Assembly: GCF_016862995.1 (NCBI RefSeq)
Contig: NZ_BOOA01000021.1
Location: forward strand, 1-64,000
Direction of reading: 5' to 3'
Source of the DNA: Acrocarpospora phusangensis
GTDB taxonomy: Bacteria > Actinomycetota > Actinomycetes > Streptosporangiales > Streptosporangiaceae
DNA: 64,000 nucleotides
How positions within the stretch are numbered: the stretch's first letter is position 1; each line of letters opens with the position of its first letter. The position numbers and the translations under genes are program-made. The notes under the pieces are model-generated. The model was not told where the DNA came from. It searched no databases and saw nothing but the letters and a program-made list of their open reading frames with translations. Positions 17,931 through 25,422 of the stretch are shown here, piece after piece.

Positions 17931-19216
17931 GGTACGACCTCGCGGTCATCGGAGCCGGACCGGCCGGCATGGCGGCGGCCGGCGCGGCGGCGCGTGGCGG
18001 CCTGCGGGTGGCCCTGATCGACGGCGCGCCCCGGCTCGGCGGCCAGTTCCACCGCCAGCCGCCGCCCGGCGCGGGCCCGCCCAGTCAGGACTTCCTCCGG
18101 CTGCGCGACCGGCTGACCAGGGCCGACCTGCATCTGGGCCGCCGGGTCTGGGCGGTGGAGCCGGGCTTCTCCGTGCACCACGACGGCGGCACCCTGACCG
18201 CCGAGCGGCTGCTGATCGCCACCGGCGCGCACGACCGCGTCCTGCCGTTCCCCGGCTGGGACCTGCCCGGCGTGCTGACCGCCGGAGGCGCCCAGGCCCT
18301 GCTCAAGGGGAACCTCGTGGTGGCGGGCCGCCGGATCGTGGTGGCCGGGACCGGGCCCTTCCTGCTTCCCGTCGCGACGGGACTGGCCGCCGCCGGCGCC
18401 CGCGTCGCCGGCGTGTTCGAGGCGTCCCACCGGCTGGGCGCGCTGGCCCGCCACCCCGCCAGAGCCGTCCAGGGCGCCGGATACGGCCTGCGCCTCGCGC
18501 GGCACCGGGTGCCGTACCACCGGGGACAGGCCGTCGTCGCCGCGCACGGGGACGACGCGCTCACCGGAGTCACCGTCGCCGACATCGACAGGGACTGGCG
18601 GGTGCTCGGCACCCGGGAGATCGCCTGCGACACGCTCGCCGTCGGCTACGGGTTCACGCCCCAGCTGGACCTGGCCGTGCAGCTCGGCTGCGCCACCACC
18701 CGCGACCCCGACGGCACCCCCGTCGTCGCGGTCGACGCCGGGCAGCGCACCTCGGTCCCCGGCGTGTACGCGGCCGGCGAGACCACCGGCGTCGGCGGCG
18801 CGGAACTGGCCGAACTCGAAGGGCTCGCCGCCGCCTGCGCCGTCCTCGGCACGCCGCTCCCGGAGCGGCTGGCCCGCCGCCGCGACCGGGCCAGGGAGTT
18901 CGCCCGGCTGCTGCACGAGGTGTTCCCCGTCCGCGACGGCTGGCGGACCTGGCTGCGCGACGACACGCTCGTCTGCCGGTGCGAGGAGGTCCCGTACCGG
19001 GACATCGAGGACGCCCGCGACCTGGGGGCCACCGACGCGCGGTCGATCAAGCTGCTGGCACGGCCAGGCATGGGCTGGTGCCAGGGCCGGATGTGCGGCT
19101 ACGCCGTCGCCCGCCTGGCCGGTGAGGACCCGCCCCCGCCGCGCCGCCCCATCGCCCAGCCCATCACCCTGCAGGATCTGGCCGCCCACCCCCGGAGGAG
19201 CCCCGATGTCCCGTGA
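17927..19216 (+). CDS. FAD/NAD(P)-binding oxidoreductase with BFD-like [2Fe-2S] domain (LhpE/HcnB-like)
   Basis: 429 residues. The N-terminal flavin motif VIGAGPAGMAAAGAAARGG is followed by a second Rossmann unit (IVVAGTGPFLLPVATGLAAAG). The C-terminal 90 residues carry C350-x-C352 and C385-x4-C390, the BFD/NirB-like iron-sulfur motif. Same plan as the A/alpha subunits of hydroxyproline, opine and HCN-forming glycine dehydrogenases. Starts at ATG 17927 by 4-nt overlap; its last 11 nt overlap the start of the deaminase gene. Confidence 0.86.
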   Translation: MRYDLAVIGAGPAGMAAAGAAARGGLRVALIDGAPRLGGQFHRQPPPGAGPPSQDFLRLRDRLTRADLHLGRRVWAVEPGFSVHHDGGTLTAERLLIATGAHDRVLPFPGWDLPGVLTAGGAQALLKGNLVVAGRRIVVAGTGPFLLPVATGLAAAGARVAGVFEASHRLGALARHPARAVQGAGYGLRLARHRVPYHRGQAVVAAHGDDALTGVTVADIDRDWRVLGTREIACDTLAVGYGFTPQLDLAVQLGCATTRDPDGTPVVAVDAGQRTSVPGVYAAGETTGVGGAELAELEGLAAACAVLGTPLPERLARRRDRAREFARLLHEVFPVRDGWRTWLRDDTLVCRCEEVPYRDIEDARDLGATDARSIKLLARPGMGWCQGRMCGYAVARLAGEDPPPPRRPIAQPITLQDLAAHPRRSPDVP

Positions 19217-20096
19217 GAAGCCGTGGCGCGGCGTGATGGTCGCCACCGCGCTCCCGCTCAACCCCGACCTGTCCGTCGACTTCGACGCGTACGCCGAGCA
19301 CTGCCGCTGGCTGGTCGCCTCCGGCTGCGACGGCGTCGTGCCCAACGGCTCGCTGGGCGAGTACCAGACCCTCACCCCCGAGGAGCGCGCCCGAGTCGTG
19401 GAGACCGCCGTCGCGGCGATCGGGGCGGACCGGGTCATGCCGGGCATCGCCGCGTACGGCGCGCACGAGGCCAGGCGCTGGGCCGAGCAGGCCGCCGAGG
19501 CCGGATGCGGCGCGGTCATGCTGCTGCCGCCCAACGCGTACCGGGCCGACGAGCGGGCCGTGCTGGAGCACTACCGGATCGTGGCCGGGGCGGGCGTGCC
19601 CGTCGTCGCGTACAACAACCCGATCGACACCAAGGTCGACCTCGTCCCGGGGCTGCTGGCGCGGCTGCACGCCGAGGGGCTGATCGTGGCGGTCAAGGAG
19701 TTCACCGGCGACGTGCGCAGGGCGTACGAGATCGCGGAGCTGGCGCCCGGCCTCGACCTGCTGGTCGGCTCCGACGACGTGCTGCTCGAACTGGCCCTGG
19801 CCGGGGCGGTCGGCTGGGTGGCCGGCTACCCGAACGCGCTGCCCGAGTCCACGGCGGCCCTCTACCGGGCGGCGGTGGCCGGGGACCTGGAGACCGCCCT
19901 GCCCCTGTACCGTGCGTTGCATCCGCTGCTGCGCTGGGACGCCAGGACCGAGTTCGTGCAGGCCATCAAACTCTCCATGGACCTGGCCGGGCGCCGGGGC
20001 GGCGGCTGCCGCCCGCCCAGGCAGCCGCTGCTCGCCGACCAGGACGCCGCGGTCCGGGCGGCGACCGAGAAGTGCCTGGCGGAAGGACTGCGCTGA
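19206..20096 (+). CDS. DHDPS/NAL-family lyase, probable pyrroline-4-hydroxy-2-carboxylate deaminase (LhpC-like)
   Basis: 296 residues with the (beta/alpha)8 DapA fold. Schiff-base Lys164 in VAVKEFTGD and Tyr136 in AYNNP are in place. In hydroxyproline catabolism this enzyme deaminates and dehydrates pyrroline-4-hydroxy-2-carboxylate to 2-oxoglutarate semialdehyde. A role in lysine synthesis is unlikely given the operon. ATG 19206 has GGAGG 5-6 nt upstream within the preceding gene, and the 11-nt overlap fits translational coupling. Confidence 0.85.
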   Translation: MSREKPWRGVMVATALPLNPDLSVDFDAYAEHCRWLVASGCDGVVPNGSLGEYQTLTPEERARVVETAVAAIGADRVMPGIAAYGAHEARRWAEQAAEAGCGAVMLLPPNAYRADERAVLEHYRIVAGAGVPVVAYNNPIDTKVDLVPGLLARLHAEGLIVAVKEFTGDVRRAYEIAELAPGLDLLVGSDDVLLELALAGAVGWVAGYPNALPESTAALYRAAVAGDLETALPLYRALHPLLRWDARTEFVQAIKLSMDLAGRRGGGCRPPRQPLLADQDAAVRAATEKCLAEGLR

Positions 20097-20097
20097 C

Positions 20098-21090
20098 ATG
20101 CGGACCAAACGTGTCTTCCACGCGGTGGACTCGCACACCGAGGGCATGCCCACCCGGGTCATCACCGGGGGAGTCGGGGTGATCCCGGGCGCCACCATGG
20201 CCGAGCGCCGGGAGCATTTCATGGCCGAGCTGGACCATGTGCGCACCCTGCTCATGTACGAGCCGCGCGGGCACGCGGCCATGAGCGGCGCCATCCTCCA
20301 GCCGCCCACCCGCCCGGACGCCGACTGGGGGGTGCTCTTCATTGAGGTGTCCGGCTGCCTGCCCATGTGCGGGCACGGCACGATCGGCGTGGCCACCGTG
20401 CTGGTCGAGACGGGCATGGTGGAGGTGACCGAGCCGGTCACCACGATCCGCCTGGACACCCCGGCGGGACTGGTCACCGCGTCCGTCGCCGTCGAGGACG
20501 GGGCCGCGAGGTCGGTCACGATCCAGAACGTGGCGTCCTACAGCGTCGCCTTGGACCAGACCGTAAAAGTGGCCGGATATGGCGAAATAACCTATGACCT
20601 CGCCTATGGCGGGAATTTTTACGCGATTATCCCCATCGAGGCCGTCGGGCTTCCGTTCGACCGGGCGTACAAACAGCAGATCCTGGACGCCGGGCTGGCA
20701 ATCATGGACGCCATTCCCGAACCCGTGCACCCGCTCGACCCGGGTATCAGGGGCTGCCACCACGTGCAGTTCGTCGCCCCCGGCTCCGACGCCCGGCTCT
20801 CCCGCCACGCCATGGCCATCCACCCCGGCTGGTTCGACCGCTCCCCGTGCGGCACCGGCACCAGCGCCAGGATGGCCCAGCTCCACGCCCGCGGCGAACT
20901 CCCCGTCGGTACGGACTTCGTCAACGAGTCCTTCATCGGCACCCGCTTCACCGGACGCCTGATCGAGGAGACCACCGTCGGCGGCCACCCGGCCGTGGTC
21001 CCGACGATCACCGGCCGGGCCTGGGTCACCGGCACCGCCCAATATTTCCTCGATCCGTCTGACCCGTTCCCAAAAGGATTCCTGCTCTGA
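20098..21090 (+). CDS. 4-hydroxyproline 2-epimerase (proline racemase family)
   Basis: 330 residues. The two-base catalytic pair of the family is complete: C91 in MCGHGTIG and C251 in SPCGTGTSARMA, consistent with epimerase or racemase rather than dehydratase (which has Thr at the second site). It should convert trans-4-hydroxy-L-proline to cis-4-hydroxy-D-proline, feeding the upstream dehydrogenase. ATG 20098 begins 1 nt after the lyase stop. The stretch 20540-20720 is clearly lower in GC than the rest of the gene. Proline racemase is the alternative, but the operon favours hydroxyproline. Confidence 0.88.
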   Translation: MRTKRVFHAVDSHTEGMPTRVITGGVGVIPGATMAERREHFMAELDHVRTLLMYEPRGHAAMSGAILQPPTRPDADWGVLFIEVSGCLPMCGHGTIGVATVLVETGMVEVTEPVTTIRLDTPAGLVTASVAVEDGAARSVTIQNVASYSVALDQTVKVAGYGEITYDLAYGGNFYAIIPIEAVGLPFDRAYKQQILDAGLAIMDAIPEPVHPLDPGIRGCHHVQFVAPGSDARLSRHAMAIHPGWFDRSPCGTGTSARMAQLHARGELPVGTDFVNESFIGTRFTGRLIEETTVGGHPAVVPTITGRAWVTGTAQYFLDPSDPFPKGFLL

Positions 21091-21091
21091 C

Positions 21092-21122
21092 GTCCTGATG
21101 CCGTTTGTCCTGATGCGAAACG
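21092..21122 (+). promoter_or_regulatory. Direct/inverted repeat, possible operator of the hydroxyproline GntR regulator
   Basis: GTCCTGATGC occurs at 21092-21101 and again at 21107-21116 (15-bp period). CGTTT (21102-21106) and AAACG (21118-21122) form an inverted pair across the second copy. The element lies right after the epimerase stop and about 70 bp before the gntR start. Confidence 0.35.
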
Positions 21123-21188
21123 GTACGATCCCTCTTTGGCCATCCAGCCGGAACCCTTCCGGCGCCGGAAAGCCCTGGAACGGATGTC

Positions 21189-21899
21189 ATGCTGGCAGGG
21201 AGTGCGCGAGTGGGGAGTGGGATGGCTGCGGGAGCTGACGGGCTCGGCCTGCCGGCGGTCGGGGAGCGGCTGAGCCTGCGCGAGCAGGTCGCCCAGGCGT
21301 TGCGGGGCGCCCTTGTCGCGGGGGAGATGCGGCCGGGGGTGGTCTACTCGGCCCCCGTGCTGGCCGCCCAGTTCGGGGTGTCGGCCACCCCGGTCCGGGA
21401 GGCCATGCTGGACCTGGCCAAGGAGGGCCTGGTCGAGGCCGTGCGCAACAAGGGCTTCCGGGTCACCGAGATGTCCGAGCGGGACCTGGACGAGATCACC
21501 GAGCTCCGTAAGCTGATCGAGGTGCCCACCGTGGCGCGGCTGGCCGACCCGGCCCGCGCCGCCGAGCTGGAGCGGCTCCGGCCGCTGGCCCGCGAGATCG
21601 TCACCGCCGCCGTCCGCGGCGACCTGCTCACCTACGTCAACGCCGACCTCCGCTTCCACCTGGAGCTGCTGGGCATGTCCGGCAACGTGCGCCTGGTGGA
21701 GGTGGTCCGCGACCTGCGCGCCCGCGCCCGGCTCTACGGGCTGAAGGGCCTGGCCGACCGCGGCCTGCTGGCCCACTCGGCGCACGAGCACATCGACCTG
21801 CTCGACGCCCTCATCCGCGGCGACCGCGCCACCGCGGAGGACATCATGAACCACCACATCCAGCACGTACGGGGGATCTGGGCCAACAAGCCCGAATAA
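21189..21899 (+). CDS. GntR-family (FadR/FCD) transcriptional regulator of the hydroxyproline operon
   Basis: 236 residues: winged HTH (about 25-90, with SATPVREAMLDLAKEGLVE as recognition region) and an all-helical FCD ligand domain with DLRFHLEL and HEHIDLLDALI helices supplying metal/ligand residues. Position directly after the catabolic genes suggests local control with hydroxyproline or a pathway intermediate as effector (inference). Start is ATG 21189 or ATG 21222; the latter removes 11 weakly conserved residues. It ends 1 nt from the convergent exporter gene. Confidence 0.88.
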   Translation: MLAGSARVGSGMAAGADGLGLPAVGERLSLREQVAQALRGALVAGEMRPGVVYSAPVLAAQFGVSATPVREAMLDLAKEGLVEAVRNKGFRVTEMSERDLDEITELRKLIEVPTVARLADPARAAELERLRPLAREIVTAAVRGDLLTYVNADLRFHLELLGMSGNVRLVEVVRDLRARARLYGLKGLADRGLLAHSAHEHIDLLDALIRGDRATAEDIMNHHIQHVRGIWANKPE

Positions 21900-21900
21900 C

Positions 21901-22800
21901 TCAGGTCTTGGTGGCGCCGATCGAGGCGAGGACCACGCAGCCGATCGCCGCCCACTCGCGCACGTGCAGGATCTCCCCCAGCACGAACAGCCCGACCAGG
22001 GCGGCGGCGGCCGGCTCCAGGCTCATCAGGATGCCGAACACCCGCTTCGGCATGCGCCGCAGCGCCTCCAGCTCCAGCGTGTACGGAATGACCGACGACA
22101 GCAGCCCGACGCCCAGCCCGAGCAGCAGGATCTCGGGCCTGAACAGGTCCACGCCCCCGGCGGCGATCCCGACCGGGGCGCTGACCAGCGCCGACACCAG
22201 CATCGCGAACGACAGGCCGGTCGCGCCGGGAAACCGCCGCCCGACCGACGCCGACAGCAGGATGTAGGCCGCCCAGAGCGCGCCCGCGGCCAGCGCGAAC
22301 CCGATGCCCGCCCAGCTGGCCCCCGCCAGGTCCCCCCACGGCGCGAGCAGGACGATCCCGGCCGCCGCCAGCAGCACCCAGAGCAGGTCCAGCCTGCGCC
22401 GCGACGCCACCACCGCGACCGTCAGCGGGCCGAGGAACTCGATCGAGACCGCGACCCCCATCGGCAGCCGCGCCAGCGCCTCGTAGAACGACAGGTTCAT
22501 CAGGCCGAGGCTCACGCCGAAGGCCGTACCCGCCAGCAGGTCCCCGCGGTTGAGGCCGCGCAGGCGGGGGAGGGCGACCGCCAGCAGCACCAGCGCGCCC
22601 GTGCTGATCCGCAGGAACACCACCGCGCTGGGCGGCAGCACGGTGAACAGGTTCTTCGCCAGTCCCGCCCCGACCTGGACCGACAGGATCCCCAGCAGCA
22701 CCAGCCCGGACGGCGGCACGGCGTCGAACGCGGCCCTGACCCCGGACCCGATCCGGTTCCGATACGGCCGTGCGGACCCGGAAACGGTCTCGGCGGACAC
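21901..22800 (-). CDS. EamA/DMT-family transporter
   Basis: 299 residues with ten hydrophobic segments arranged as two EamA repeats; first repeat includes PPSAVVFLRISTGALVLL, second includes SSVIPYTLELEALRRMPKRVFGILMSLEPAAAAL. The latter pattern is typical of the RhtA-like amino-acid/threonine exporters. Starts at GTG 22800. It is convergent with the GntR gene (1 nt apart) and divergent from the SPFH gene. Export of an amino acid or metabolite is likely, but the substrate is unknown. Confidence 0.85.
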   Translation of the reverse strand: MSAETVSGSARPYRNRIGSGVRAAFDAVPPSGLVLLGILSVQVGAGLAKNLFTVLPPSAVVFLRISTGALVLLAVALPRLRGLNRGDLLAGTAFGVSLGLMNLSFYEALARLPMGVAVSIEFLGPLTVAVVASRRRLDLLWVLLAAAGIVLLAPWGDLAGASWAGIGFALAAGALWAAYILLSASVGRRFPGATGLSFAMLVSALVSAPVGIAAGGVDLFRPEILLLGLGVGLLSSVIPYTLELEALRRMPKRVFGILMSLEPAAAALVGLFVLGEILHVREWAAIGCVVLASIGATKT

Positions 22801-22921
22801 CAGGCGACTCCTCCACGAATGAGCGGGCCCTCAATGGTAAAGCCTTCGCAATCTGGGCGAACGGCCGGATACCACTCATCGGGCCACGAGGACGGTCGCG
22901 TCTGGATTTTTCCTCTTATCA

Positions 22922-22936
22922 GATTGTTGAACAATC
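22922..22936. promoter_or_regulatory. Perfect 15-bp palindrome matching the FadR-class GntR operator consensus
   Basis: GATTGTT-G-AACAATC at 22922-22936 is perfectly symmetrical. Its core TTGTTGAACAA fits the published FadR-subfamily consensus TNGTNNNACNA exactly. It lies 14 bp before the SPFH start codon, and the second gene of that unit encodes a FadR-type GntR protein, so autoregulation is the simple hypothesis. Confidence 0.6.
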
Positions 22937-22950
22937 CTTATATTGAACTT

Positions 22951-23925
22951 ATGGCCAGATCTACGATCGGAGTCTTACTCGCCGCCCTCACCGGGCTCAT
23001 CGCACTGATCACGTACACGACCGGGTTCACCCAGACGGAGGCGGGGGTCGTCACCGTCATCCGCGACGGCGGCCCCCTGGACGACAGCGGCATCCGCCAG
23101 GTCCTCAACCCGGCCACCGGGCCCACCTGGACCGGCTTCTGGTCCAGCGCCCACGCCTACCCGGCGCAGCAGCGCATCTACACGATCACCTCGGACCCCA
23201 AGCGGGCCACCACGCTCGGCGTGGACGAGGTCGTCGTGCCCAGCGGCGACGGCGTCAACGTGGGCGTGGAGGGCACGCTCTACTTCAGCCTCAACCTCGA
23301 CCACGAGACCCTCAAAGCCTTCGACGAGCGGTACGGGACCCGCACGTACATCGGCGAGGACGACGACATGCTCTACGCCTGGGACGGCGACGAAGGGTGG
23401 AGCGCCTTCTTCGGCCAGGCGGTCCGGCCGGTCATCTACAACGCCCTGCGCGTGCAGATCGGGGGCCTGCGCTGCCAGGAACTGGTGCCCACCTGCGCCT
23501 TCCTCAACGGCGCCGCCACCCCCGAGCCGGACGTCGGCCTGGCCAACCTGGCCCGGGTGCAGTCCGGGGTCAACGCCAGCCTGGAACGGGAGATCCAGGC
23601 CATGCTGGGCGGGCCGTACCTGACCGGGTTCCGGTTCAACCTGGTACGGATCACCCTGCCCACCGAGGTCCAGCAGAGCATCTCCACCGCGCAGGGGGCG
23701 CAGGCGGGCATCCGCGAGGCCGAGGCGGAGGCCGAACGGGCCAAGATCGACGGCCAGGCGATGGTGACCAGCGCCGAGGCCGAGGCGGAGGCCAACCGGG
23801 CCCGTCAGAAGGGCTACGAGGCCTGCCCCGCCTGCGTGGAGATCGACAAGATCAGTGCGCTGCCGGACGGCATCACGGTCTACGCGCCCGGCAATCCCGA
23901 GGGCGTCAACGCCGCGGGCAAGTAG
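22951..23925 (+). CDS. SPFH/Band-7 domain membrane-anchored protein
   Basis: 324 residues: one N-terminal membrane anchor (about 5-25), an SPFH/prohibitin-like domain (about 30-245) and an Ala/Glu coiled coil (EAEAEAERAKIDGQ...SAEAEAEAN, about 250-290). It ends with a CPAC dithiol motif and a short Pro/Gly tail. SPFH proteins form oligomeric scaffolds at membranes; here the domain would face outside if the anchor is a simple N-in helix. ATG 22951 has no recognisable Shine-Dalgarno and an AT-rich upstream, so initiation may be leaderless. Followed after 41 nt by a GntR regulator on the same strand. Confidence 0.85.
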   Translation: MARSTIGVLLAALTGLIALITYTTGFTQTEAGVVTVIRDGGPLDDSGIRQVLNPATGPTWTGFWSSAHAYPAQQRIYTITSDPKRATTLGVDEVVVPSGDGVNVGVEGTLYFSLNLDHETLKAFDERYGTRTYIGEDDDMLYAWDGDEGWSAFFGQAVRPVIYNALRVQIGGLRCQELVPTCAFLNGAATPEPDVGLANLARVQSGVNASLEREIQAMLGGPYLTGFRFNLVRITLPTEVQQSISTAQGAQAGIREAEAEAERAKIDGQAMVTSAEAEAEANRARQKGYEACPACVEIDKISALPDGITVYAPGNPEGVNAAGK

Positions 23926-23966
23926 GGAGTCGACAACGAGGACCGACTAGTGATTTTCTGCTGACC

Positions 23967-24662
23967 GTGAGTGAACGAGGCTCCTCGGACGACTATGAGG
24001 AGACACGCCCGATCCGGGTCCGCAGCAGCACGGCCGAATGGGCCGCGGCGATCCTGAGGCGGCGGGTCACCCAGGGTGGCCTGCTGCCCGGGAGCCGCCT
24101 GGTCGAGGACGAGCTGGCCGCGGAGCTGGAGGTCTCCCGCAACACCCTGCGGGAGGCGTTCCGCCTGCTCGGCCACGAGCGGCTGCTGGAGCACAAGCTC
24201 AACCGGGGCGTCTACGTGCGCGTCCTGTCCCCGGCCGACGTCGCCGACATCTACCGGGTCCGACGCATGATCGAGGGCGCCGCCGTACGCCGGCCGGACA
24301 AGGACCCCGTCTCCCTGGCCGCCCTGCGGGACGCGGTCGCCGACGCCGAGACGGCCGCCGGGAAGGGCCACTGGCTCGACGTCGGCACCGCCGACCTGCG
24401 CTACCACCAGATCATCGCGTCGCTGCTGGGCAGCCGGCGGGTGAACGCGATGATGGCCCAGACCCTGGCCGAGCTCCGCCTGGTCTTCCACGCCATGGAC
24501 CCGCGCGCGCTGCACGCGCCCTTCCTGCCGCGCAACCGCGACCTGCTGGCCCTGCTGGAGTCGGGCCGGGACGCGGAGGCCGAGCACCTGCTCGCGACCT
24601 ACCTGGACGAGGCCGAACGGCTGCTGCTGGCCGCGTGCGCCGCGGCGGTCACTCCCATCTGA
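23967..24662 (+). CDS. GntR-family (FadR/FCD) transcriptional regulator
   Basis: 231 residues, with winged HTH (about 15-85; VEDELAAELEVSRNTLREAFRLL) and FCD domain (DLRYHQIIASLLGS, LLALLESG-RDAEAEHLL). GTG 23967 gives MSERGSSDDYEE; no strong ribosome-binding site is visible. It follows the SPFH gene and probably binds the palindrome at 22922-22936. Its last 14 nt overlap the 3' end of the convergent ABC permease gene (24649-24662). Effector unknown. Confidence 0.86.
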   Translation: MSERGSSDDYEETRPIRVRSSTAEWAAAILRRRVTQGGLLPGSRLVEDELAAELEVSRNTLREAFRLLGHERLLEHKLNRGVYVRVLSPADVADIYRVRRMIEGAAVRRPDKDPVSLAALRDAVADAETAAGKGHWLDVGTADLRYHQIIASLLGSRRVNAMMAQTLAELRLVFHAMDPRALHAPFLPRNRDLLALLESGRDAEAEHLLATYLDEAERLLLAACAAAVTPI

Positions 24663-25422
24663 AGGTCCTGGCCGCCAGCGCCAGGGACGCCGCCGCCCAG
24701 GCCGCGAGCACGCACAGCGCCGTCCAGGGCGGCCCGCCGCCCTCGGCGAGCACCGCGCGCATGCCGGTCGTGAAGGCCCCGAGGGGCAGGAACCCCAGGA
24801 AGGGCTCGACCGCGGCCGGGTAGGCCGAGAGCGGGAGCACGACGCCGCCCAGCGCCAGCATCACCAGGTAGACCAGGTTGGCCCCCGCCAGGGTGGCCTC
24901 GGCGCGCAGGGTCCCGGCCATCAGCAGGCCCAGGCCGCTGAACGCCGCCGTCCCCAGCAGGATCAGCAGGGCCGCCCAGAGCGGATTGCCGGTCGGCGAC
25001 CAGCCGAGCGTCAGGGCCACCAGCACCAGCACCACGACCTGGAGCGCCTCCACCGTCAGCACCGCCAGCGTCTTGGCCAGCATCAGGCCGATACGGGACA
25101 GCGGGGTGGCGCCCAGGCGCTTAAGCACGCCGTACCGGCGTTCGAAGCCGGTGGCGATGGCCTGGCCGGTGAACGCGGTGGACATGACGGCCAGGGCCAG
25201 TACGCCGGGGGCCACGAAGTCCACCCGCTCGCCCGGCACGTCCAGGAGCGGGGCCTTGGAGAAGCCGACCAGGAGCAGCACCGGGATGATCATGGTCAGC
25301 AGCAGCTGCTCGCCGTTGCGGAGCATCGCCCGGATCTCGGCCCCCGCCTGCGCGGCCACCATGCGCCCGAGCGGCGCGGCCCCCGGAGCCGGGGTGAAGT
25401 CCAGGACGGTCGCGGGGGTCAT
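24649..25422 (-). CDS. ABC-2 type transporter permease (drug-resistance type)
   Basis: 257 residues, six transmembrane helices, with ABC-2 features such as FERRYGVLKRLGATPLSR in the cytoplasmic loop and GGVVLPLSAYP in the last extracytoplasmic loop. ATG 25422 overlaps the ATPase stop by 4 nt (ATGA). In actinobacteria this permease-ATPase pair usually lies between ctaA and sufR, as here apart from the inserted block. Substrate unknown. Confidence 0.88.
   Translation of the reverse strand: MTPATVLDFTPAPGAAPLGRMVAAQAGAEIRAMLRNGEQLLLTMIIPVLLLVGFSKAPLLDVPGERVDFVAPGVLALAVMSTAFTGQAIATGFERRYGVLKRLGATPLSRIGLMLAKTLAVLTVEALQVVVLVLVALTLGWSPTGNPLWAALLILLGTAAFSGLGLLMAGTLRAEATLAGANLVYLVMLALGGVVLPLSAYPAAVEPFLGFLPLGAFTTGMRAVLAEGGGPPWTALCVLAAWAAASLALAARTFRWE

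Noticed and set aside
16560-24662. Integrative element or genomic island with attachment sites
   Set aside because: No integrase, transposase, tRNA border or flanking direct repeat is visible; only comparative gene order suggests insertion.
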